This document shows, in pieces, positions 15,095-21,577 of a stretch of DNA of 23,647 nt. The notes beneath the pieces were generated by a model. It was not told where the DNA came from. It searched no databases and saw only the letters and a list, made by a program, of their open reading frames with translations. The DNA is from 2-02-FULL-38-15 sp964645555 (lineage in GTDB: Bacteria > Patescibacteriota > Microgenomatia > Daviesbacterales > UBA10151). The position numbers and the translations under genes were made by a program. The stretch spans positions 1 to 23,647 of the forward strand of contig CAZYBP010000010.1 in the NCBI GenBank assembly GCA_964645555.1. Reading direction: 5' to 3'. Numbering within the stretch: the stretch's first letter is position 1; every line of letters begins with the position of its first letter.

Positions 15095-15405
15095 NNNNNN
15101 NNNNGTTTACCTCAGCCACACGGGCTTGAATGCCAAAAGAATCCAAGGTTTTTTCAATTATTGCAGCGTTTTTCTTAATATCCCCCCTCTCAGCTGGGGA
15201 TCCTACTTTATCAGAAACTAAAGATAGTGGAGGATATTTCCAGACTTTGGTTTGTCCTGCTACATTTTGTACCAGTGCATCGGCAATAATCGGCTCCTTA
15301 GCAGCTGTGGGTAAGTGTGCCACCTTGATTTGTGGTCTGTCTTCCACTCCGGACACCTTAATGGGAATGTGTTTTGCTTCAAATGTCCGTTGTCTTTGGA
15401 ATATC
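14800..15405. repeat. diverged duplicate of an ftsK segment across the gap
   Basis: Positions 14800-15094 and 15105-15405 encode the same part of FtsK. They are clearly diverged overall, differ by one 6-nt indel (VKEP against TAAKEP), and have only one mismatch in the 45 nt next to 15094 and 15405. The copies are in direct orientation and meet at the 10-N gap. This is best explained as overlapping ends of contigs from related genomes. Confidence 0.85.
15095..15104. other. assembly gap of 10 N
   Basis: Ten N between two diverged copies of the same ftsK segment. It is probably a scaffold join in which the contig ends overlap instead of a true gap. Confidence 0.95.
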
Positions 15406-15914
15406 GAACTAATCAGTCTTTTAACAGTTTCAAATATCCAGCCAAAAATTGCAAAAATTTGACCAAGGGAAGCATCAAAGAATACTACCAAACCTACCAA
15501 AAATAGGAGTACCAATAAAGCCCAAGCTCCTAAAGGAGTGACAAAAGAAGCAAGCTCTGTCCAGAAAAGCTGTCCAATAGTACCACCTTTTTCAAATTTG
15601 ACAGAGGATACAAAACCACTAAATGCCAGAACCCCCAATAAAAACCCTAATAACACATTCGTTTGAGCAAATTTCCACCTTGATCTGGTCAATACTAATC
15701 CCGATAAAATAAAGATTAGGGGAGTAGTAAAGCTGGCCAAACCAAAAGCTTCTTTTAAGAAATTTCTCCAAAATAACAGAGTTTGGGAAGAGGTAAGTAA
15801 AGAAATTGCTGAAATAATGGCTAAAACAAAAGCAATCAACGAACCAATAGCAGTAATTGTTCTTTGTCTTAATTTTAGCTTAGGTAATTTATAGATAGAT
15901 CTTCTCCGGCTCAT
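15105..15914 (-). CDS. ftsK: DNA translocase FtsK, N-terminal membrane portion (3' end at gap)
   Basis: The membrane anchor of FtsK. A basic N-terminus (MSRRRSIYKLPKLKLRQR) is followed by about four TM helices (residues about 20-42, 60-76, 85-102 and 128-148). The linker then contains QRQRTFEAKHIPIKVSGVE and a conserved block DALVQNVAGQTKVWKYPPL, ending at QARVAEVN where the N run begins. The block from about 15405 to 15105 repeats at 15094-14800 with many differences, so this piece and the C-terminal piece are two versions of one gene. An extended -10 (TGG-TATAAT) ends 7 nt before the ATG, and RNase J ends 35 nt upstream. Confidence 0.9.
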
Positions 15915-15921
15915 AATTCAC

Positions 15922-15930
15922 ATTATACCA
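15922..15930 (-). promoter_or_regulatory. ftsK extended -10 promoter
   Basis: TGG-TATAAT on the minus strand (hexamer 15922-15927), ending 7 nt before the ftsK ATG, in the 35-bp gap after RNase J. The -35 is weak. A leaderless message is predicted. Confidence 0.6.
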
Positions 15931-15949
15931 CACTATACTATGGGGTATA

Positions 15950-17644
15950 TCATATCTCCACTACCACAGGTAATATTAACGGCCTACGTTGGGTAGCTCC
16001 GTACAAAAACTTCTCCAATCCATCTTCGATTATCTTTCTTAAAAACCGCCAGTCGCTAGATTTATGCCCATGCCTTTCCAAGCTATCTTTAACTACCTGC
16101 TTCGCTTCGTCCAAAATTTCTTTGGCCATTTCTTCAAAAACAAATCCTCTCGAGATAATATCAACATCAGATATAGATTTTCCAGTATGCCGGTCAACAG
16201 ATACCACCACTACGACCACTCCTTCTTCGCTCATTTTTTGCCTGTCTCTTAAAATTACATGCCCAATATCTCCGATGCCTAAACCATCAACATAAATATT
16301 TTGCACATCCAAATTTCCAGATAGCTTAATATTATCTTGTTTCACCTCCAAGATATCTCCATCTTCCACTTCCAGTACTTGATCCTTCTTATAATTCATA
16401 TCCTGGGCCATTTGGGAAAATACTCTCATATGTTTATAAGTTCCGCCTATTGGAAACAAAAACTTAGGTTTAATTAAATTCACCATCAGTCTCAACTCCT
16501 CTAAGGCTGCATGGCCGCTTACATGGAGCTCAGAGTTGACAGCTGAATAATAAACCTTTACGCCAATTCTTGACAGCACATCTATTAAAGCATTCTGGGC
16601 AGATTCTGTAGAAGGAATTGGATCAGCTGAAAAAATTACACTGTCTCCCTCCTTTAATTTTACCTGCTTATGCTCTTCATTGGCAGCCCTGGCTAGAGAA
16701 GAATCAGATTGACCCTGAGAGCCCGCAATTAACACCAACACTTTATTTGCATCAAAGGAAGAAATCGCATCCGATGCAATTACTATGCCCGGTGGAACAT
16801 GTAAATATCCTAAATCCCGGGCAATTTGAAAGTTTTTTTCAAACGAACGTCCGACTATTGCCACTTTTTTACCTAATTTGGCTGCCACATTAATAGCCTG
16901 CTGCATCCGGGAAACATTAGAGGAAGTCATTGTAATTAACACTTTACCGGCAGTTTCTAAGGCTGCTTTTTCAAATGAATCTTCAATCGACTTTTCTGAC
17001 CTGTTAAACCCTGGCTTTTCCACCCGTAAACAGTCAATCAAAAGCAGCAATACGCCTTCTTTACCCAAAGAAGCCACTGTTGCCACATCTGTTACTTGCC
17101 CCGATATAGGAGTCCAGTCAATTTTAAAATCTGCCTGATGAATAATAGTCCCAACGGGCGTTTTTAAAACTATTCCCATAGAATCCGGCACTGAATGAGA
17201 GACTTGATAAAATGACAGCTTAAAATTCCCCAAATCTAACTTTTGATCGATCTTAACCTCCACAATTTTGTTTTTAGGCAAATTGTGTTCAGTAAATTTA
17301 TTCCTGATAAAACCTGCTGTTAATTTTTGAGTGTAAATAGGAACTTGTAACTCCGGCCAAATGTAAGGCAACCCACCAATGTGATCCTCATGACCATGGG
17401 TAATTATTATTCCTTTTATTTTGTCTAATTTAGTCCTAAGGTAAGAAATATCCGGAATAACCAAATCCACTCCGGGCATACCTTCATCAGGAAAGCCTAC
17501 ACCACAATCAACAATTATAATATCGTCACCAAACTCATATACATACATATTCTTGGTCACATCGCCCACTCCGCCTAAAGCGATAAGCTTCAAAGGTTGA
17601 TTATGATTCTTATTAAAAGTAAGTCTTGGACTAAAAGTCTTCAT
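15950..17644 (-). CDS. rnj: RNase J-family ribonuclease, divergent
   Basis: A 564-residue metallo-beta-lactamase/beta-CASP nuclease of RNA processing and decay. The MBL motif HGHEDHIGG is intact (H83, H85, D87, H88), as are SHSVPDS (H150) and HQADFKIDW (D172), plus HVSGHA (H374, H378) and a C-terminal domain ending RRPLILPVVVEI. Two expected positions differ. PIGGTYKH stands where RNase J has PIHGEYR, so G400 replaces the second-zinc His (H390 in B. subtilis J1). SSNVSRMQQ has Ser245 where many RNase J proteins have His. It follows the Lon-like gene by 5 nt and precedes ftsK, in a cluster with pnp and rpsO. Activity may be altered. Confidence 0.93.
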   Translation of the reverse strand: MKTFSPRLTFNKNHNQPLKLIALGGVGDVTKNMYVYEFGDDIIIVDCGVGFPDEGMPGVDLVIPDISYLRTKLDKIKGIIITHGHEDHIGGLPYIWPELQVPIYTQKLTAGFIRNKFTEHNLPKNKIVEVKIDQKLDLGNFKLSFYQVSHSVPDSMGIVLKTPVGTIIHQADFKIDWTPISGQVTDVATVASLGKEGVLLLLIDCLRVEKPGFNRSEKSIEDSFEKAALETAGKVLITMTSSNVSRMQQAINVAAKLGKKVAIVGRSFEKNFQIARDLGYLHVPPGIVIASDAISSFDANKVLVLIAGSQGQSDSSLARAANEEHKQVKLKEGDSVIFSADPIPSTESAQNALIDVLSRIGVKVYYSAVNSELHVSGHAALEELRLMVNLIKPKFLFPIGGTYKHMRVFSQMAQDMNYKKDQVLEVEDGDILEVKQDNIKLSGNLDVQNIYVDGLGIGDIGHVILRDRQKMSEEGVVVVVVSVDRHTGKSISDVDIISRGFVFEEMAKEILDEAKQVVKDSLERHGHKSSDWRFLRKIIEDGLEKFLYGATQRRPLILPVVVEI

Positions 17645-17649
17645 AGGTT

Positions 17650-18696
17650 TTATTCATTTAAGTATTCTTCTAAATTCTGGGCATTAATGGTAAACGGCCC
17701 CTGTTCTCCTTGTACCACCTTTTTGGCAACTTTCCTACAAATTGTCTGAATACCCCTGGATAATGATCTAATACCTGCGTCAAACCCTAACGGACGAATT
17801 ATATTAGGCCAAAGAGATTCATCTATCTTGAGTAAATTGCTATCTATGCCTGCTTCGTCTATAGCTCTTGGCAAAAGATAGTTTTTACCGATAGTAGTTT
17901 TTTCCTCATCAGAATAGGAAGGCATTTGAATTGGTTCCAATCGATCCATGACTGCTGTTGCAATATTTCCAGTATTGTTAGCAGTAACAATAAATAAAAC
18001 TTGGGATAAATCATAAGGAAAATCCAAATAGTGATCAACAAATGATTGATTCTGAGCAGGATCTAATAATTCTACCAATACTCCCATTATATCCACTCTA
18101 TGTTGCTGGTCTACCCGGTCTATTTCATCTAATAGTATAACCGGATTGGAGACTTTAGCTATTTTGATGGCTTTGATTATTTGTCCTGGTTCAGCGTTCG
18201 GCTTTAGGCGCGATTGACCGCGCAAACTTTCCGGATCCCCTAAGCCGCCAAATGGGATTCTGATAATTGGTCTGCCTAAAGCCTCAGCTATAGAGTAAGC
18301 CAAAGATGTTTTACCGGTACCAACCAAACCAATAAAAGCCAATATTGGAGCATGAAAGCTGCCAGAGTCTGCTTTTTGTTTGTGCAAGATTAAAATTGAC
18401 AGATATTCTAAAATCCTGTCTTTGACTACCACAAGTCCATAGTGGTTTTTATCCAAGATTTGCTTAGCCCGATTTATATCTAAAATATCTTGAGAAATTT
18501 TAGCAAAGGGTAAACTAAGCACAAAATCAACATAAGCTACCAAACTGCTAAACTCTGCTCCTGACACCGGAAAATTAAGCAAATTATCGAGTTTGTCCAA
18601 TACTTCAGAAGGTAACTTAGCTTGGGAGATTTTTATCTTTAATTCTTCGATTCCAGCTAAATTGGGTTTTACAATATCTTGGGCAGAACTATCCAT
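17650..18696 (-). CDS. Lon-like AAA+ ATPase lacking the protease domain
   Basis: A 348-residue protein that aligns by eye with the Lon ATPase module only. Motifs: YVDFVLSLPF, LDKNHYGLVVVKDRILEYLS, Walker A GLVGTGKT (123-130), Walker B VILLDEID (186-193), FVDHYLDFPYDLSQVLFIVT, sensor-1 Asn240, Arg252 in DRLEPI, and GIRSLSRGI (sensor 2). The N-terminal substrate-binding domain is absent and there is no Ser-Lys peptidase domain; the chain ends naturally at a stop. The pore-loop segment is SLRGQSRLKPNAEPG instead of the Lon form with RTYIGA, so the gripping aromatic is missing. It lies 17 nt after pnp and 5 nt before RNase J. Its partner is unknown. Confidence 0.88.
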   Translation of the reverse strand: MDSSAQDIVKPNLAGIEELKIKISQAKLPSEVLDKLDNLLNFPVSGAEFSSLVAYVDFVLSLPFAKISQDILDINRAKQILDKNHYGLVVVKDRILEYLSILILHKQKADSGSFHAPILAFIGLVGTGKTSLAYSIAEALGRPIIRIPFGGLGDPESLRGQSRLKPNAEPGQIIKAIKIAKVSNPVILLDEIDRVDQQHRVDIMGVLVELLDPAQNQSFVDHYLDFPYDLSQVLFIVTANNTGNIATAVMDRLEPIQMPSYSDEEKTTIGKNYLLPRAIDEAGIDSNLLKIDESLWPNIIRPLGFDAGIRSLSRGIQTICRKVAKKVVQGEQGPFTINAQNLEEYLNE

Positions 18697-18703
18697 TGAT
18701 AGT

Positions 18704-18712
18704 ATTTTAACA
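18704..18712 (-). promoter_or_regulatory. extended -10 of the Lon-like gene
   Basis: TGT-TAAAAT on the minus strand (hexamer 18704-18709), ending 7 nt before the ATG, within the gap after pnp. No -35 is recognised. It could supply a leaderless internal transcript for the Lon-like and RNase J genes. Confidence 0.5.
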
Positions 18713-18713
18713 C

Positions 18714-21098
18714 TTAGCGGCCGAATCCGCCTCGCCCTCCTCGATCCCTTCCTCCACCCCTTGAACTAAAACCACTTGAACGGCTCGATGACCCACCACT
18801 TCTTGAGCCAAAACCCTGCCTACCGGCAGGCAGGCCGCTTCTTCTTTCTCCTCCGAAGCCTCTTCCTGCCCCACCAAATCTAGGTCGGTCCCCAAATCCA
18901 CTGCGCGGTCTGTCGCCAAATGGTCGTCTCTCGCCTCTGTCTTCCCGACTAAATCCGCCTGAGGGTCTAAAACCTCCACCGCCAGAAGGTCTACCTTCTG
19001 TTTCAGGCTTGATATCTGCTCCAAAGAGCATTGACAAGCCAATCTTTCCATCAGGAGAAACATCTGTTACTCTCACTTTAACTTCTTGACCTTCTGAAAC
19101 AACATCTTCCGCCCTTTCCACATGCCCCGGGGCCATTTGGGAAATATGCACCAGTCCATCTTTACCAGGGGCTATTTCGACAAATGCTCCAAAAGGAGCA
19201 AGTCTGACTACTTTACCTGTTAATTCATCTCCCACATTAAATGATTTAAACATTCCCTGAATTGAGACAATAGCCGCATCCACCCCTTCAGAATTGGTAC
19301 CAGATACCATTACCGTACCATCGTCTTCTATATCGATCTGAGCTCCGGTTTTGGAAATAATTGAATTGATTGTTTTTCCACCTGTACCAATTAGTAAACC
19401 AATTTCTTCAGGTTTAATATGTAAAATTTCTACTCTAGGAGCATGGGGAGAAAGAGGTCCTGCGCTGGAAATTACCCCATTTATCTTATCCAAAACTTCA
19501 AGCCTGGCTTTTTTACCCATTTCTAAAGCAGTCTTGATAATGTCAAAGGTTAAACCATCAAGCTTGGTATCCATTTGAATAGCAGTGATACCATTTTTAG
19601 TACCTGCTACTTTAAAATCCATTTCACCATAGAAATCTTCTACTGCCCTCATATCTGTAACTACCTGTACTTTATCTCCTTCAGAAAAAAGCCCTAAGGC
19701 AATTCCGGCTACTGGTTCAATTAGGGGTACACCGGCATTTAGCAATGCCAAAGTGGTGGCACAAGTGGAAGCCATCGAGGTAGAAGCATTGGCCGCTAGA
19801 ACTTCTGACACTACGCGGATTGCATAAGGAAATTGGTCCTCAGAAGGTATAACCGCTACCAACGACTTCTCTGCCAACGATCCATGCCCAATATCTCTTC
19901 TATTAGGAGCACTAAGTCTTTTTACTTCTCCCACAGAAAACGGATTAATACTCATATTGTAATGATGCATAAATCTTTTCTGTCTTTCACCTTCCATTCC
20001 ATCTAAAGTTTGTTGTAAAGATGGAGCACCTAAGGTCGCCACAGACAAGACTTGAGTATCACCCCGCTGAAATAGAGCGCTACCATGAGTTCTTGGCAAA
20101 ATTCCTACCTCAATATTAATCGGCCTGATTTCATCCATCGCCCTGCCATCAACCCGCTTACCTTTTTTCAATACAGTTTCATGCAAAATTTCTTTGGCCA
20201 TTTTGTCAAAAATGCCGGAAACAATTTGTGGGGTTAAGGTTTCAGCATATTGGCTAGCCAATTCCTTTTTAATTAAATCGCCTGTTGCCTCATGCCAAGG
20301 ATGTTCATTATCAAATAGGGCTTTTTCAATTCTTTCTTTGGTAATACCAGATACTTCTTTTAACAATGCTTCTTCTACCTCTTCAGCCAAATGAGAATAG
20401 GTTTGTTTTTCTTTACCTGCTTCTTTGATAAACTCTTCAATCAAAGCAATAATGGGTTGAGCCTGTGTATGTGCTTCCTTAATTCCTTCAAATACTAACT
20501 CATCAGAAATCTGTTTTGCGCCGGTTTCTATCATCACCACTTTTTCTTTACCGGCAGCTACTAACAAATCCATATCTAAATGTTCCATCTGATCCATAGT
20601 AGGATTGACCACCAAACTACCCTCTTTTTCTCCCACCCTGACTCCGGCAATGGGCCCGTTCCAAGGTACTGAAGAAATAGACAAGGCTGCCGATGCACCA
20701 ATTAAACCAACAATATCCGGATCATTGGCTTGATCTACAGATAATACTGTTAAAATTACTTGAACTTCGTGCATTTTGAATTCTTTAGGAAAAAGCGGGC
20801 GAATGGAACGGTCAATTAATCTACCTGTTAAAACTGCCTCATCTGTAGGTCTGGTTTCTCTTTTGATAAATTTGGAAGAGGAGATTCTGCCTCCGGCATA
20901 ATGTTTTTCTACATATTCAACAGACAAAGGAAAATAGCCTATATCTTCAGCTAAAGGTTGAGTAGCAACTGTGGCTAAAATTACGGTTTCACCCCATGAT
21001 ACTAAAACAGCAGCATCTGATTGCAGGGCGAGTCTACCTGTCTCTAAACGTAATTTACGACCATTAAGATCGATTTCTTTTGTAACTATTTTTAACAT
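18714..21098 (-). CDS. pnp: polyribonucleotide nucleotidyltransferase (PNPase) with RGG-rich tail
   Basis: A 794-residue phosphorolytic 3'-5' exoribonuclease. Order: first RNase PH domain (GGRISSSKFIKRETRPTDEA), helical domain, second RNase PH domain (KRVDGRAMDEIRPINIEVG, RFMHHYNMSINPFSVGEV, GHGSLAEKSLVAVIPSEDQF, MDFKVAGTKNGITAIQMDTK), KH domain with GTGG (about 555-615) and S1 domain (about 620-690). Normal PNPase is about 700 residues. The last 100 residues (695-794) are a Gly/Arg/Ser-rich tail with RGG-like repeats, probably RNA-binding. LPAGRQ at 756-761 is encoded by an inserted palindrome. It follows rpsO, as in many bacteria, but has its own promoter and a structured leader. Confidence 0.97.
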   Translation of the reverse strand: MLKIVTKEIDLNGRKLRLETGRLALQSDAAVLVSWGETVILATVATQPLAEDIGYFPLSVEYVEKHYAGGRISSSKFIKRETRPTDEAVLTGRLIDRSIRPLFPKEFKMHEVQVILTVLSVDQANDPDIVGLIGASAALSISSVPWNGPIAGVRVGEKEGSLVVNPTMDQMEHLDMDLLVAAGKEKVVMIETGAKQISDELVFEGIKEAHTQAQPIIALIEEFIKEAGKEKQTYSHLAEEVEEALLKEVSGITKERIEKALFDNEHPWHEATGDLIKKELASQYAETLTPQIVSGIFDKMAKEILHETVLKKGKRVDGRAMDEIRPINIEVGILPRTHGSALFQRGDTQVLSVATLGAPSLQQTLDGMEGERQKRFMHHYNMSINPFSVGEVKRLSAPNRRDIGHGSLAEKSLVAVIPSEDQFPYAIRVVSEVLAANASTSMASTCATTLALLNAGVPLIEPVAGIALGLFSEGDKVQVVTDMRAVEDFYGEMDFKVAGTKNGITAIQMDTKLDGLTFDIIKTALEMGKKARLEVLDKINGVISSAGPLSPHAPRVEILHIKPEEIGLLIGTGGKTINSIISKTGAQIDIEDDGTVMVSGTNSEGVDAAIVSIQGMFKSFNVGDELTGKVVRLAPFGAFVEIAPGKDGLVHISQMAPGHVERAEDVVSEGQEVKVRVTDVSPDGKIGLSMLFGADIKPETEGRPSGGGGFRPSGGFSREDRGERRPFGDRPRSGFGDRPRFGGAGRGFGGERRSGLPAGRQGFGSRSGGSSSRSSGFSSRGGGRDRGGRGGFGR
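18815..18834 (-). repeat. short palindromic repeat inside the pnp tail
   Basis: The minus strand reads CCTGCCTGCCGGTAGGCAGG, a near-perfect palindrome translated in frame as part of LPAGRQ. From memory, this word and the peptides it encodes recur in CPR genomes as a dispersed repeat. Only one copy is seen in this window. It keeps the reading frame in a tolerant low-complexity tail. Confidence 0.6.
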
Positions 21099-21131
21099 TT
21101 AAATTTCTAAGTGGATTTGGAAACTGGATAA

Positions 21132-21159
21132 GAGGTAATTAGCTTGCGCTACCTAACTC
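21132..21159 (-). promoter_or_regulatory. pnp leader stem-loop with GCAA tetraloop
   Basis: On the minus strand a 12-position stem closes a GCAA (GNRA) tetraloop: GAGTTAGGTAGC pairs with GCTAATTACCTC, with two mismatches and one wobble. It lies in the predicted 87-nt pnp leader, about 34 nt before the ATG. In E. coli a pnp leader stem is processed by RNase III and PNPase to autoregulate; a similar role here is inferred only. Confidence 0.6.
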
Positions 21160-21191
21160 TTTGCAATCCCCAAACCCTAACTATCTTTATG

Positions 21192-21220
21192 AGTATACCA
21201 CAAAACTATTACTTAGACAA
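21192..21220 (-). promoter_or_regulatory. pnp promoter
   Basis: TTGTCT (21215-21220), a 17-nt spacer and TATACT (21192-21197), with TGG directly before the hexamer. The -35 overlaps the end of rpsO. Predicted start is near 21185, giving an 87-nt leader. Confidence 0.65.
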
Positions 21221-21478
21221 ACCAAGCTTATCTATTACTACTTTGTAGCGTTCTCCGTCTTTCTTAACCAAATACTGTAAAAGTCTTCTTCTTTTATTAA
21301 CCATAGATAATAAACCTCTTCTTGAGTGAATATCATGAGTATGTTCTTTTAAATGAGAGGTTAAGTTTTTAATTTGTTCAGTAAGTAGCGCAACTTGCAC
21401 TTCAGGAGAACCTGTATCACCGGATTTTGTGGCAAACTCTTTAATTATTTTCTGCTTAATTTTCGGATCAAGTGGCAT
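21209..21478 (-). CDS. rpsO: 30S ribosomal protein S15
   Basis: An 89-residue protein of exactly the usual S15 length. Landmarks: KQKIIKEFATKSGDTGSPEV, QVALLTEQIKNLTSHLKEH, HDIHSRRGLLSMVNKRRRLL and QYLVKKDGERYKVVIDKLGL. S15 binds 16S rRNA helix 22 early in 30S assembly and in several bacteria represses its own mRNA. AAAGGA lies upstream of the ATG at Shine-Dalgarno distance, unlike the leaderless genes of this window. A hairpin occupies the leader. pnp follows 110 nt downstream. Confidence 0.98.
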   Translation of the reverse strand: MPLDPKIKQKIIKEFATKSGDTGSPEVQVALLTEQIKNLTSHLKEHTHDIHSRRGLLSMVNKRRRLLQYLVKKDGERYKVVIDKLGLSK

Positions 21479-21494
21479 CTAAATATTCCTTTCT

Positions 21495-21523
21495 GAGACA
21501 ACCTCGGTGCCAAGACGTTGCTC
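21495..21523 (-). promoter_or_regulatory. rpsO leader hairpin, candidate S15 autoregulatory site
   Basis: Minus-strand stem GAG-CAAC-(GU)-CUUG / loop GCAC / CGAG-GUUG-(U)-CUC: 11 pairs with two small bulges. A U-G wobble next to a G-C pair resembles the G-U/G-C motif recognised by S15 in 16S rRNA. It ends just before the Shine-Dalgarno sequence. The regulatory role is inferred. Confidence 0.55.
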
Positions 21524-21541
21524 TAAAAACTTATTGTGGGA

Positions 21542-21570
21542 ATTCTAACAGAAACTTTTAAAATATGCAA
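21542..21570 (-). promoter_or_regulatory. rpsO promoter
   Basis: TTGCAT (21565-21570), a 17-nt spacer and TAGAAT (21542-21547), with TGT directly before the hexamer (extended -10). Predicted start is near 21535, giving a leader of about 57 nt that holds the hairpin. Confidence 0.7.
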
Positions 21571-21577
21571 CAGCAGG

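Noticed and set aside
14984..15506. Open frames on the plus strand around the ftsK gap
   Set aside because: Each is the antisense of one of the two ftsK copies; their similarity to each other only reflects the duplicated segment.
18707..19063. A 118-codon minus-strand frame overlapping the pnp tail
   Set aside because: It is a shifted frame of the Gly/Arg-rich repeat region; the in-frame pnp tail explains the sequence.
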